Positions 1 to 14,194 are shown, counted from the stretch's first letter. The stretch: 64,000 nucleotides of DNA from Desulfobacterales bacterium (GCA_034520365.1 JAXHNP010000007.1:496001-560000), one strand, 5' to 3'. The notes: a model not told the origin generated them from the letters alone. Numbers and translations: made by a program.

Positions 1-196
1 GAATAAGGGCTGCCCCGGTTTTTCACACGCCGAATCCGTGTCCGCCAAGGGTTGCGCGTTTTAATTTTTGCTTTACTTTTTAATTTTGACCATGATAATG
101 AAAAGCCTCCGATAATTTGTACATGGGTTGCGGACAATTCGCATCAATGCCTCAACCCGCTGGAAAACCATGGAGAGGGAAAGGGGACGTTTGATT

Positions 197-559
197 ATGA
201 AACAAGAAGATCTCGATTATTTTAAAGACCTTCTCACCCAACGACTGGATGAACTGCTCAGTCAGGCCGATGATACGGTTTCGGACATGAATGATCCGAA
301 GGACAATTTTCCGGATCCCACCGACCGGGCCGCCTATGAAGCGGACCGGAATTTTGAGCTTAGAATCCGGGATCGGGAACACAAACTGATCAAAAAGGTC
401 AAAAAAGCGATGGATCGCATTGAAAACGGCACGTTCGGCATATGCGAAAAATGCGGGGATGATATAGCCATTGAGCGCCTGAAAGCCCGGCCGGTGACCA
501 CCCAATGCATTGAGTGCAAGACAAAGGAAGAGGCTTTAGAGAAAGCCCTTGGATTATAA
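197..559 (+). CDS. dksA: DksA/TraR-family zinc finger transcription factor
   Basis: A 120-residue protein of the DksA family, which binds the RNA polymerase secondary channel and, with ppGpp, adjusts stringent-response promoters. The C-terminal zinc finger has cysteines at about 83, 86, 104 and 107 (CEKC and CIEC). The N-terminal half is a charged helical region with an acidic DPTD segment, as in the DksA coiled coil. The frame is open upstream to 128, but the ATG at 197 is preceded by an AAGGGG ribosome site and gives the usual family length. The stop overlaps the TTG start of the next gene, so the pair is probably co-translated. Family placement is firm; true DksA versus a short paralogue is inference. 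Confidence 0.88.
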   Translation: MKQEDLDYFKDLLTQRLDELLSQADDTVSDMNDPKDNFPDPTDRAAYEADRNFELRIRDREHKLIKKVKKAMDRIENGTFGICEKCGDDIAIERLKARPVTTQCIECKTKEEALEKALGL

Positions 560-1454
560 ATCTGGAAAAATTGATTTACATATCCATTCCACCGCATCGG
601 ACGGATCACTCTCCCCGGACGCCATCCTGGCCCTGGCAGCCGAGCAGGATTTATGCGCCATTGCGCTCACCGATCATGATTCCGTCGAAGGGGTGAAAAC
701 ACTTTTAAATGCGCAACCTCCCACTCAATTAGACCTCCTCACAGGGGTGGAAATCAGCGCCGCCCCGCCGCCCGCTTTCCGCCTTCACGGCAGTATACAC
801 CTCCTGGGATACGGGATGGATGTATACCATTCGGGGTTCAATGAAATTCTGAACAAGCAGCAGCAGGCCCGCATAAACCGGACACCACAGATTATCGAGC
901 GCCTGAACCATTTCGGCATCAGGGTAGCGCTTGCGGATATCCGGGCGGAAACCGGAAGTCCACAGGTCGGGCGCCCCCATATCGCCCAATGGCTGGTGAA
1001 AAAAGGCTTGGCAGCCTCCGTTGATGAGGCCTTTGACAGCTATCTCGGCAAAGGGCGGCCGGGGTATGTTGAAAAATTTCGGATTCCAGCGGATGAGGCG
1101 ATTCAGCAAATCCTAAAAGCCGGCGGCCTGGCCGTGCTGGCCCATCCCGGTCTACTTGATCTGGGGGATGCAGAAACCTATGAACGGCTTCTGCTTGAGC
1201 TCATGGCCATGGGCCTTCAGGGCATCGAGGTTTATTACCCGGGGCATTCAGCCGGCCAGCAGTCCTTTTTTACGGATCTGGCTGCAAAACTGGCCCTTCT
1301 TATCACCGGGGGCACGGATTTTCACGGGGACATCAATCCGGAAATCCGGCTGGGTATCGGCCGGGGAGATCTCTATATCCCCTACACCATCTATGAATCC
1401 ATCATGACCGTCTTAAAGAAAAACCGATCTAACTCAATCGCCTATGGAAAATGA
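549..1454 (+). CDS. PHP-domain phosphoesterase (YciV/RNase AM-like)
   Basis: A 301-residue PHP-family metal-dependent phosphoesterase. The HIHST motif at residues 11-15, TDHDS around 40, AHPG in the middle and GTDFHG near the C-terminus are the metal-binding signatures of this family. The family includes RNase AM (YciV, TrpH), which trims 5' ends of rRNA and degrades short oligonucleotides. The start is a TTG that overlaps the upstream dksA-like stop, and the end overlaps the rnc start by 11 bases. Position between a transcription factor and RNase III would suit an RNA-processing role, but the exact substrate is inferred from family only. Confidence 0.85.
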   Translation: MDYKSGKIDLHIHSTASDGSLSPDAILALAAEQDLCAIALTDHDSVEGVKTLLNAQPPTQLDLLTGVEISAAPPPAFRLHGSIHLLGYGMDVYHSGFNEILNKQQQARINRTPQIIERLNHFGIRVALADIRAETGSPQVGRPHIAQWLVKKGLAASVDEAFDSYLGKGRPGYVEKFRIPADEAIQQILKAGGLAVLAHPGLLDLGDAETYERLLLELMAMGLQGIEVYYPGHSAGQQSFFTDLAAKLALLITGGTDFHGDINPEIRLGIGRGDLYIPYTIYESIMTVLKKNRSNSIAYGK

Positions 1455-2142
1455 CAGACTCAAAGATTTGGAAGCCCGCCTGGGGTATACCTTTTCCGAT
1501 AAAGCGCACCTGCAAACCGCCCTGCGGCATAGCTCCTTTGTCAATGAGCACCCGGAAGCCGGGCTGGCGGATAATGAACGCTATGAATTTCTGGGCGATG
1601 CGGTTTTGAACATGATCATCAGCCACCTGCTCATGGAACGCTACCCCCGCTTGTCTGAAGGTGATCTGTCCCGGACCCGTTCCTACCTGGTGAACGAAAT
1701 TCAACTTTCTGAAATTGCAAAAAAAATTGATTTGGGCGGAGAAATCGAACTGGGCAAGGGCGAAATCCAGACCAAGGGACAGAAAAAAAGATCCATCCTG
1801 GCGGATGCATTTGAGGCACTGACTGCGGCGGTCTACCTGGATAGTGGATTTGACCGGACGTTTCAGATGATTGCCAACCTGTTTGACCCGCTTCTGGATC
1901 AGATTGAGATGCCTGAGCAGTTCCGGGATTTTAAAAGCCGCCTCCAGGAGATGGTCCAGACCAAACTCAAAGAAACCCCGGTCTATTTTGTTATCGAAGA
2001 ATCCGGGCCGGATCATGACAAGACCTTCAAGGTGGAGCTCTCCATCGGGGCGACGCGAACCCAGGGCACGGGCAAAAGCAAAAAAAGCGCTGAGCAGGCC
2101 GCCGCCCGAAAGGCGCTGGACCGGCTTGAAGCCAAAGAATGA
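1444..2142 (+). CDS. rnc: Ribonuclease III
   Basis: A 232-residue RNase III, the double-strand-specific endonuclease that matures rRNA and cuts structured mRNAs. The catalytic signature NERYEFLGDAVL lies at about residues 40-52. A second acidic cluster (DAFEALTAAVYLD) follows at about 120, and a double-stranded RNA-binding domain occupies the last 70 residues. Length and domain order match the bacterial family. It overlaps the PHP gene upstream by 11 bases and the radical SAM gene downstream by 4 bases (ATGA), so translational coupling is likely. Confidence 0.96.
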   Translation: MENDRLKDLEARLGYTFSDKAHLQTALRHSSFVNEHPEAGLADNERYEFLGDAVLNMIISHLLMERYPRLSEGDLSRTRSYLVNEIQLSEIAKKIDLGGEIELGKGEIQTKGQKKRSILADAFEALTAAVYLDSGFDRTFQMIANLFDPLLDQIEMPEQFRDFKSRLQEMVQTKLKETPVYFVIEESGPDHDKTFKVELSIGATRTQGTGKSKKSAEQAAARKALDRLEAKE

Positions 2143-3152
2143 GCAAACCCTTTATCATCCCGATTTTTCTCCCTCACGCGGGCTGCCCCCACAGATGCGT
2201 ATTCTGCAATCAAACCGCCATCACCGGAAATAACGAGCCCTTTCCCTCGGCCGAGGGGCTGCGTGGTGAGATCGACCGGCTGATGCCGTATAAAGGCAAA
2301 AACCGGGGAAAAACCGAAATCTCCTTTTTCGGGGGAAATTTTCTGGGCCTGCCGCCGGAAAAAATCCGGATGTGTCTGGATGTTGCGGCAGCATATGCAG
2401 ACTCGCAGATGATCGACAGCATCCGCTGCTCCACCCGGCCGGATACGATCACCCCGGAGACGCTCAAACAGATTGCGCCTTTCCCGGTCAGAACGATCGA
2501 AATCGGGGTCCAGTCCATGGCCGAAAATGTGCTCGCGCTTTCACGGCGGGGCCATGACGCAGCGGCCGTTCGGCAGGCCATGGCCTTGTTAAAGCAAGCG
2601 GGCTACCAAACCGGCATTCAAGTGATGATCGGCCTTCCCGGTGATAATGCCGTGGCCGCCGCCTTAACCGCCCGGGAAATTGTGGAAATGGCGCCGGATT
2701 TTGTCCGGATCTATCCCACCCTGGTGATTAAAGGCAGTCCCCTTGCCCGCTGGTACCGGGAAAAGCGCTATACACCGCTATCCCTTGCCGCCTGTGTCGC
2801 CCGCCTTAAACAGTTATATCATCTGTTTACAAAAAATCAGATCAAGGTGATCCGGATGGGACTTCAGGCAACAGAAGGGCTGTCTGCAGACAACGTGATT
2901 GCCGGTCCCTATCACCCGGCCCTGGGCCATATGGTGCTCTCAACGATCATGCTGGATCAGGCCACGCACCAGCTGCAGCATATTTCCCTGCCCCGGCACC
3001 ACATAAACCTCCGGATCCACCCGAAAAGCATCTCCCGGATGCAGGGTTTAAACAAGCAAAACCTCACGGTTTTAAAAGACGCCTTTGATCTCACCCGCAT
3101 CTGCCTGCTGCCTGATCCGGAAATGCCGGAACTATCCGTAATTGCTGAATAA
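2139..3152 (+). CDS. Radical SAM protein, Elp3-like without acetyltransferase domain
   Basis: A 337-residue radical S-adenosylmethionine enzyme. The cluster motif is C-x3-C-x2-C at residues 16, 20 and 23 (GCPHRCVFCN), followed by an FFGGNF glycine-rich SAM-binding segment and later an IGVQS-type strand. The overall pattern resembles the Elp3/HemN-like radical SAM proteins often found beside rnc in delta-type proteobacteria, but the C-terminus lacks a GNAT domain. The gene overlaps rnc by 4 bases and converges on the CoA ligase gene 8 bases downstream. Substrate unknown; tRNA or another RNA is a guess from context. Confidence 0.82.
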   Translation: MSKPFIIPIFLPHAGCPHRCVFCNQTAITGNNEPFPSAEGLRGEIDRLMPYKGKNRGKTEISFFGGNFLGLPPEKIRMCLDVAAAYADSQMIDSIRCSTRPDTITPETLKQIAPFPVRTIEIGVQSMAENVLALSRRGHDAAAVRQAMALLKQAGYQTGIQVMIGLPGDNAVAAALTAREIVEMAPDFVRIYPTLVIKGSPLARWYREKRYTPLSLAACVARLKQLYHLFTKNQIKVIRMGLQATEGLSADNVIAGPYHPALGHMVLSTIMLDQATHQLQHISLPRHHINLRIHPKSISRMQGLNKQNLTVLKDAFDLTRICLLPDPEMPELSVIAE

Positions 3153-3160
3153 GCAACACC

Positions 3161-5359
3161 TTATTGGCACCGGCGGTCCTCGCGCTGACAAAACCGCTGG
3201 TATTCGTACATTTTGGCCAGGGATTTCACCGCCTGCTCCGGCGCGGGAAAGAAAAGCCCTTTGTATTTGCGGTCTTCAAGGGTATAGACCGTCCGGTCGG
3301 TTTCATCCTTTACCATGCTCACCCCGAGCACCGGTTTCGGATGCTGCTCCATTAAGGACACGATGTGCGCAATGTATTGATCCTCAAATTCAGCATGGGA
3401 CCGATTGATTTTTTCAAGAAAATCCGCCGGGCATGCGGGATCGGCCTGGCGCACCGAATCGGCCAGCCGGGAGACCATATGCCGTCTGCCCATGATGCCT
3501 AAGTTGATCACCGCATCACAGCCGTCCCATTTCATTAATGCCTCAAGAACAGTTATCGGAATACTTGGATCATTCTCCCCCACCAGATCAATGGGGTTTG
3601 ACCGGCTCCAGTACGGGGGCAGGATCTGATTGACGGCCTCGATAATATTCGGATCGAGCTCCGGTACCGTCAGGCCGTAGGCCTCGCACAGGTCTGCGGC
3701 CACCACACCCCAGCCGCCGCCCAGGGTCATAATCGCCACCCGGCTGCCGGCGGGCAGGGGCAGGGATGAGAACGCGGCTGACAAATCCAAAAGATCCATG
3801 GGTTTTTCCACCTTCACGATCCCGGCCTGCCGGCAGACCGCATTAAACACCCGGTTGTTTGAGGCCAGCGCGCCGGTATGGCTGGCGGCTGCCTTGATCC
3901 CGGCCTTTGTCTGGCCGCCCTTGAGCAGCACGATGGGTTTTTTCCGGCCCACCCGGCGGGCGCTTTCAAAAAACCGGCGGCCGTTTTTCACGCTTTCGAT
4001 ATAGAGCATCACGGTTTCAGTCAGTTCATCCACCTCAAATGCGTCAAGATAATCCTCTATGGTGATCATGGCCTCGTTGCCGGAACCGCAAAAACCACGG
4101 ATGCCGATTCCCTGGAGTTCGGCAAAGGCTAAGAGCTGCTGGCCCATGTTGCCGGACTGGGCCACAACACTGGTCGCCCCGGGTTTGGGCCGCACATGGC
4201 TGCCGGTGCAATAAAAATTGATATGCGGATTGGATATGCCCATGGTATTTGGCCCGATAATATGAATTCCGGCGGCCCGGGCCGCATCCACCAGTTCCTG
4301 CTCCTGTTGCGCCCCCTCCGCACCGGTTTCAGAAAAGCCCGAGGCAATAAGAAGCATATTGCGGATTCCCTTTTCCTTAAACTGCGGAATCAAACCCTTA
4401 ACCTTGGCCGCGGGAATGGTCACCACTCCCACATCCACCGGGCCGGGGATATCTTCGATGGACGGGTAAACCGGCCGGCCGGCGATGGTGCCGCCCTTGG
4501 GGTTGACCAGATAAATATCGCCTTCGAATCCGCCGCTGATGGTGTTGGTTAAAAGGTTGTATCCCCACTTGCCGATCTGGCTTGAAGCCCCCACAAAGGC
4601 CACGGACCGGGGATAAAACAATCCGCCCACGTGTCGGGGATCGACCGGCGGCGGAAATTGTTTTGCGCTTTGCCCGCCGCCCTTAATCACCAGGGCATCC
4701 ACGGCCACTGGACTTCCGTCCGGGTCAATCAGCAGCGGGTTTATATCAACTTCCCGGATATCGGGATTTTCTTCGGCAAGCCGGGACAATCCCGTCAGGG
4801 TTTGAATCAACCGGTCCCGGTTGACCGGCGCTTCCCCCCGGACCGCGCCCAGCATAGACGAGGCGCGCAGTTCGGTGATCATTTCAGCCGCATCCGCCTG
4901 GGATATGGGCGCCAGCCGAAAGGTCACATCAGAGAGCACTTCGGTAAAAATCCCCCCTAAACCGAACATCACCACCGGACCGTATTGGGCGTCATTAAAG
5001 AGCCCGGCCACAAATTCCCGTTTGCCTGAGATTTGGGGCTGAATGAGGTAGGCCGCCAGGCGGTCGCCCGCAGATTTATAAACCGCTTTGGCCGCGGCTT
5101 CTACGGACGCCTCGCTTTCCAGATTCAAGTGGACCAGTTGATTTTCTGTTTTATGCAGCAGTTCTGGGCCGAGCCCCTTAAGCACCACCGGAAAACCGAT
5201 TTCTCTGGCGGCGGCCACCGCTTCCGGAATATCTGCGGCTTTTTTCTCCGAAACCACCGGCACCCCGTAGCCGGCAAGAAACGCCTTGGCATCGTATTCG
5301 GACAGGACCGTGCGGCGCTCCGACTGGACCGGCTGTGTATCTTTATTCGTTGCATCCAT
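3161..5359 (-). CDS. ADP-forming acetate/acyl-CoA ligase, beta-alpha fusion
   Basis: A 732-residue NDP-forming acyl-CoA synthetase, interconverting acyl-CoA, ADP and phosphate with the acid, ATP and CoA. Residues 15-226 are an ATP-grasp (beta) domain. Residues 245-340 are a CoA-binding Rossmann domain (RSVAFVGAS). The rest is the succinyl-CoA-ligase-like alpha part, carrying the conserved phosphohistidine in SHTGALAS (His 494). The order is ATP-grasp first, the reverse of the other common single-chain arrangement. In sulfate reducers such enzymes can conserve ATP from acetyl-CoA or activate acids. Substrate range cannot be read from sequence. Confidence 0.9.
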   Translation of the reverse strand: MDATNKDTQPVQSERRTVLSEYDAKAFLAGYGVPVVSEKKAADIPEAVAAAREIGFPVVLKGLGPELLHKTENQLVHLNLESEASVEAAAKAVYKSAGDRLAAYLIQPQISGKREFVAGLFNDAQYGPVVMFGLGGIFTEVLSDVTFRLAPISQADAAEMITELRASSMLGAVRGEAPVNRDRLIQTLTGLSRLAEENPDIREVDINPLLIDPDGSPVAVDALVIKGGGQSAKQFPPPVDPRHVGGLFYPRSVAFVGASSQIGKWGYNLLTNTISGGFEGDIYLVNPKGGTIAGRPVYPSIEDIPGPVDVGVVTIPAAKVKGLIPQFKEKGIRNMLLIASGFSETGAEGAQQEQELVDAARAAGIHIIGPNTMGISNPHINFYCTGSHVRPKPGATSVVAQSGNMGQQLLAFAELQGIGIRGFCGSGNEAMITIEDYLDAFEVDELTETVMLYIESVKNGRRFFESARRVGRKKPIVLLKGGQTKAGIKAAASHTGALASNNRVFNAVCRQAGIVKVEKPMDLLDLSAAFSSLPLPAGSRVAIMTLGGGWGVVAADLCEAYGLTVPELDPNIIEAVNQILPPYWSRSNPIDLVGENDPSIPITVLEALMKWDGCDAVINLGIMGRRHMVSRLADSVRQADPACPADFLEKINRSHAEFEDQYIAHIVSLMEQHPKPVLGVSMVKDETDRTVYTLEDRKYKGLFFPAPEQAVKSLAKMYEYQRFCQREDRRCQ

Positions 5360-5429
5360 ATTTAAATTCCTTAACCCTAAACTTCCTGAAGTTAATTAAA
5401 AATACCCCCAGATTTGCTTTGTCCCCCTT

Positions 5430-7769
5430 TTAGTTCAGGCCTTTTTTATAAAATTCCTCCGAATCAACGGCATCCGGGGCCTGGGTCTTCTGTTTGGGCG
5501 CCGTGCCCTCTTTGAAACATTCATAGGCGGTATGCCTGGACTCAGGGATGGGCAAAAGCCCGGTCTTCAGATCAATCTTGCTAAATACCACGCTGTCCGG
5601 AACCGGAAAAATCTTCTCCGGTTTATCCGCCAGGGCCTGTTTCATAAAATCAAGCCATATCGGGCTGGCCGCCCGGGAGCCGGTCTCTTTTCTGCCAAGG
5701 GGGGCTTCCTCATCAAACCCCACCCATACAGCGGTCACGTATCTGGGGGTATACCCCACAAACCAGGCATCATAGAGGTTATTGGTGGTGCCGGTTTTAC
5801 CGGCCACCGGCCGCTCCAGCGCCCTGACCCGCCAACCCGTCCCGTGTTCGACGACCTCCTTCAACAAATGCGTAATAATGTAGGCGGTGCTTTTTTCGAT
5901 GACCTGTTCGGGCGCTTGATCCGGTTCATAAATCACATTGCCCTGGCGGTCCTCGATACGGGTGATAAATTGCGGTTCAATCATCGACCCCTGGTTGGCA
6001 AACACGGAATAGGCCCGCCCTATCTCCAGCAGGGAGATGCCGGATGAGCCCAGCGCCAGGGACAGATCCCGGCTGAGATGACTCTTTATCCCCAGTTTCC
6101 GGGCGTACTCGATGGTATAGTCGATTCCGATATCCCGTAAAATCTTAACTGTAATGATGTTCCGGGATTTGATCAAGCCGGTGCGGAAAAGGGTGCGGCC
6201 GTGAAAGGTCTGGTCATAATTTTTCGGCTTCCAGGTAAAATCATGCCGGGTATCCTTGAATACGATGGGCGAGTCAAAAATAACCGTGGCCGGGGTATAC
6301 CCCTTATCAAGGGCGGCGGCATAGATAATCGGCTTAAATGCGGAGCCGGGCTGCCGGCGGGATTGAATCGCCCGGTTAAACTGGCTGTCTGAAAAATCCC
6401 GGCCGCCGATCATGGTTTTGACATGACCAGTCCCAGTTTCAATACACATAAGGGCCGCCTGAACCTTGGGCGTCTGGGACAGGGCAAGCTGCCAAAGCCC
6501 GTTTTCCGATGGTTTCTCTTTAATCCGCACCTGGATCACATCACCCACCGATAATACACTGCCCGGATTTTTAACCCGGTCCTGGGTATATAATGTGTCC
6601 GTATCCGGCGGTCTGGCCCATCGCATATCCGCCAGGGCGATAACCCCCCGTTCATTACCCATGCGCACGGTTACGGTGTCTGCCGCATCGTCGACCTCGA
6701 TAACCACCCCTTTTACGCGATCTCCCGGTTTCAGGGGATTCTCCGCTATTTCAGCCTGAAGATCTTTGGAAAAGGATTCAAAGGCTTCAGGGGATAACTC
6801 CTTGATCGGCCCGCGAAACCCCTGGCGCTTGTCCAGGGCATACAAGGCTTTTTGTACCGAATCTCTGGCCATCTCCTGCATTTTCTCATCCACCGCTGTA
6901 TAGACTTTCAACCCATCGGTATAGACTTTTTTCTTGCCGTATTTTTCAACCAGGGTCTGGCGGATGTGCTCGGTATAATAGGGCACATTCTCCATATACC
7001 AGTTTTTCCGGCCCTTGATGTCATGTTCCCTATCAATGGCCTGATCCGCAGCGGTCCGGGATACCATGCCCTCCTGCACCATCCGGTTTAGCACATAGAT
7101 CTGGCGCTGCTTGGCAAGCTCCGGGTGCCGGTAAGGGGAATACCGGCTGGGCGCCTGGGGGAGACCGGCGAGCATGGCGCATTCTGCAAGATATAGATTA
7201 TCCGCGGATTTGCCGAAATAGTTTTGCGCGGCCGCCTCAATGCCATAGGCGCCATGGCCTAGATATATCTGATTGAGGTATAAAAAAAGGATCTGTTTTT
7301 TGGAAAAACGCTTATCAATGCGGTAGGCCAGAATGGCCTCCTTGATTTTTCGCGAATAACTTCGCTCGGGGGTTAAAAAGAAAGATTTGGCGACCTGCTG
7401 GGTGATGGTGCTGCCGCCCTGAACAATCCGGCCGGCCTCGAGATTTTTAAAAAACGCCCGGATGATACTGTGGAGATCAATGCCCTCGTGTTCGTAAAAT
7501 CTGGCATCCTCAGCTGCGACAAACGCATTGAGCAAATCCTCAGGCATCTCTTCCAATGCAATAACAATGCGGCGCTGATTATAAAATTCAGCGATTTTTT
7601 TATTGTTTTGGGAATAAACCGTGGTGATGACCGGCGGCTGATAGTCATTCAAATTGACAATTTTGGGCAGATCCGCCGCAAAATAGACATATAATCCCCC
7701 TATTCCGGCCGCAGCCATCATTATCCCGATGATCAGCAGGATGCCGATCCATTTAAAAAACCTTCGCAT
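5430..7769 (-). CDS. mrcA: Penicillin-binding protein 1A (bifunctional)
   Basis: A 779-residue class A penicillin-binding protein that polymerises and cross-links peptidoglycan in the periplasm. A single membrane anchor lies at residues 7-32. The GT51 glycosyltransferase domain follows, with EDARFYEHEG at about 85-95 and GGSTITQQ. The transpeptidase domain has the serine motif QPGSAFKP near 470, an SRN motif, and KTGTT near 656. An OB-like insert (about 340-420) between the two enzymes fits the PBP1A type. It is transcribed in the same direction as the CoA ligase, 70 bases away. Confidence 0.95.
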   Translation of the reverse strand: MRRFFKWIGILLIIGIMMAAAGIGGLYVYFAADLPKIVNLNDYQPPVITTVYSQNNKKIAEFYNQRRIVIALEEMPEDLLNAFVAAEDARFYEHEGIDLHSIIRAFFKNLEAGRIVQGGSTITQQVAKSFFLTPERSYSRKIKEAILAYRIDKRFSKKQILFLYLNQIYLGHGAYGIEAAAQNYFGKSADNLYLAECAMLAGLPQAPSRYSPYRHPELAKQRQIYVLNRMVQEGMVSRTAADQAIDREHDIKGRKNWYMENVPYYTEHIRQTLVEKYGKKKVYTDGLKVYTAVDEKMQEMARDSVQKALYALDKRQGFRGPIKELSPEAFESFSKDLQAEIAENPLKPGDRVKGVVIEVDDAADTVTVRMGNERGVIALADMRWARPPDTDTLYTQDRVKNPGSVLSVGDVIQVRIKEKPSENGLWQLALSQTPKVQAALMCIETGTGHVKTMIGGRDFSDSQFNRAIQSRRQPGSAFKPIIYAAALDKGYTPATVIFDSPIVFKDTRHDFTWKPKNYDQTFHGRTLFRTGLIKSRNIITVKILRDIGIDYTIEYARKLGIKSHLSRDLSLALGSSGISLLEIGRAYSVFANQGSMIEPQFITRIEDRQGNVIYEPDQAPEQVIEKSTAYIITHLLKEVVEHGTGWRVRALERPVAGKTGTTNNLYDAWFVGYTPRYVTAVWVGFDEEAPLGRKETGSRAASPIWLDFMKQALADKPEKIFPVPDSVVFSKIDLKTGLLPIPESRHTAYECFKEGTAPKQKTQAPDAVDSEEFYKKGLN

Positions 7770-7919
7770 AAAACCTGTTAACTCCTGAACGATGCCATGA
7801 AAAGCCGGTTTTTAGCAAACCCGCCGGTTTTTATCAAGCCGGAGTTATCCGGCGCTAAGCTTTATATTGTAAATTATCGAACATTGACGGCAGGGGGCTA
7901 TTCAAGATATAGTTTTAAA

Positions 7920-8198
7920 TTATTCTTGGCAATTATCCGAATGACGGCGCTTTTGCGAAATCAACCGGTATACGCCAAACATGCGGTAAATAAACCCCAC
8001 GAGCAGGACCAGGCTGATTAAAATCATCAGATTGGAGGCAAAAAAGGAGAGGATGAAATCAAACGGATCATTTAAGCGGTAGGCAAATATCAATACCTGA
8101 ATGCCCAAAATCATGAAAAATACGGCTAAAATAATTAACACCACCTGCCAGAACCACCATAAGTATCTGAAATATATTTTTTTTAAAAAATCAATCAT
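7920..8198 (-). CDS. Small two-helix membrane protein, unknown function
   Basis: A 92-residue protein with a basic N-terminus (FLKKIYFRYLWW), a hydrophobic helix at about 15-35, a short polar loop (RLNDPFD) and a second helix at about 48-68, ending in a charged tail. Both helices look membrane-spanning. I do not recognise the family. It sits upstream of the PBP1A gene on the same strand, 150 bases away, and divergent from dnaN. A coding reading is supported by hydrophobic periodicity and by lack of any other gene here, not by homology. Confidence 0.6.
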   Translation of the reverse strand: MIDFLKKIYFRYLWWFWQVVLIILAVFFMILGIQVLIFAYRLNDPFDFILSFFASNLMILISLVLLVGFIYRMFGVYRLISQKRRHSDNCQE

Positions 8199-8461
8199 CG
8201 CCGGGCGACCACGGATTTCCTTGTTTGGTTTTAAATAAATTTGTGTTGATATTTTGTCGACAACTTAATAGTTTTGAACAGCTCTTACCCCGGTTCTTTA
8301 AAACCGGTTCAGTTATTGAATCGATTTCATCAATTTTATGAACAAGCCGGCACAATAAAATTAAAAATATTTATAGTCTATTATACCGTTTTTAAATATT
8401 TCAACAACCATATATAATAATAATAAATTTAACAAAGATTAATTATTATCAGGATTATTGT
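8199..8461. other. AT-rich intergenic region before dnaN, possible origin-like DNA
   Basis: About 260 bases without a gene. It holds a perfect palindrome TTGTCGACAA (8254-8263), a hairpin CCGGTT-AACCGG (about 8290-8307) and an extremely AT-rich run from 8345 to 8461 (TATATAATAATAATAAATTT). Nonamers resembling degenerate DnaA boxes occur (TTTTGAACA at 8272, TTATGAACA at 8337), each differing from the consensus. The AT-rich stretch must at least contain the dnaN promoter. An origin role is only a possibility, because no dnaA gene is adjacent. Confidence 0.4.
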
Positions 8462-13397
<4,936 letters not shown>

Positions 13398-13461
13398 GAT
13401 CTTCCATGTGTTTGTTTAAAGGGGTTTCGCCTCAGTAACTTTGGTTTGGGCCCATAATATA

Positions 13462-13535
13462 CAACCTTTTTTAAATATATACAAATAATCTTGACATACC
13501 CGGGAAAATTGAATATATATTCAACCTTTTGTAAA
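13462..13535 (+). promoter_or_regulatory. Promoter of the dsr operon with palindrome and direct repeats
   Basis: A strong sigma-70-type promoter is visible: TTGACA at 13491-13496, 17 bases, then TATATA at 13514-13519. A perfect 16-base palindrome TTGAATATATATTCAA (13509-13524) covers the -10. A direct repeat CAACCTTTT-N-TAAA occurs at 13462-13475 and again at 13522-13535, exactly 60 bases apart. These surround the promoter and could be regulator sites. The promoter would drive the RsbRD gene and dsrMKJOP. Confidence 0.65.
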
Positions 13536-13602
13536 CCTATCCCAAACGTTTCATCTGATCATGAAATGTTTAATTATGTCAAATAGTAACAGGTAACTGA
13601 GC

Positions 13603-14148
13603 ATGAATCCGGAAACCCTATTATCGCAAAAGCGGAAAAAAATTATCAACCAATGGTTTGATGCGGTCATTGCCGCTTATCCGGACGACTCCACCCAATT
13701 TTTCAAAAAAACCGCCGATCCGTTTGCCAACCCGGTGGGCAGCACCATCGAGCGTTCCTTAAATGAGTTGTTCGATGAATTAATCAAATCCGAATGGGAT
13801 CAGGAAGCGGTTAAAAACGCTATTGACGGAATTATCCGGATTCAATCTGTGCAGGAGTTCCAACCGTCGGATGCCATCGGGTTTATCTTCTCCATTAAGC
13901 CATCGATTCGAAAACGCCTGACAAAATATGAGAATGAAAAAGCGGTTAAAGCCTATCTGGACGCGCTGGATGCCAATATCGAACAGTTGCTGCGCATTGC
14001 GTTTGATCTCTACATGGAGTGCCGCCAGAAGGTTTTTTTGATGCGCGCCAATCAGTCACGGGACCGGGTGCGCCAACTGTTGATCAAAAAGGGATATATC
14101 GAGGAGATTCCCGAAAAAGGAAACAACCTTGAAGATATTATTGCATAG
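13603..14148 (+). CDS. RsbRD N-terminal domain protein preceding dsrM
   Basis: A 181-residue helical protein resembling the RsbRD N-terminal domain (LLSQKRKKIINQWFDAVIAAYP at the start, then PVGSTIERSLNELFDEL). A related gene commonly sits directly before dsrM in sulfate-reducing Desulfobacterota. The homologous domain in Gram-positive bacteria senses signals for stress-sigma control or helps build globin-like sensors, but here there is no STAS or kinase partner. It has no membrane segment. It shares the operon promoter, and 46 bases separate it from dsrM. A regulatory or assembly role for the Dsr complex is inference. Confidence 0.72.
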   Translation: MNPETLLSQKRKKIINQWFDAVIAAYPDDSTQFFKKTADPFANPVGSTIERSLNELFDELIKSEWDQEAVKNAIDGIIRIQSVQEFQPSDAIGFIFSIKPSIRKRLTKYENEKAVKAYLDALDANIEQLLRIAFDLYMECRQKVFLMRANQSRDRVRQLLIKKGYIEEIPEKGNNLEDIIA

Positions 14149-14194
14149 CCGGACCATTAACAAACAGGTTAAACTGTAAAGCGAGGTAATGTCA

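Noticed and set aside
8272-8345. DnaA boxes at 8272 and 8337
   Set aside because: Each differs from the consensus, and there is no cluster, so I only mention them as origin-like.
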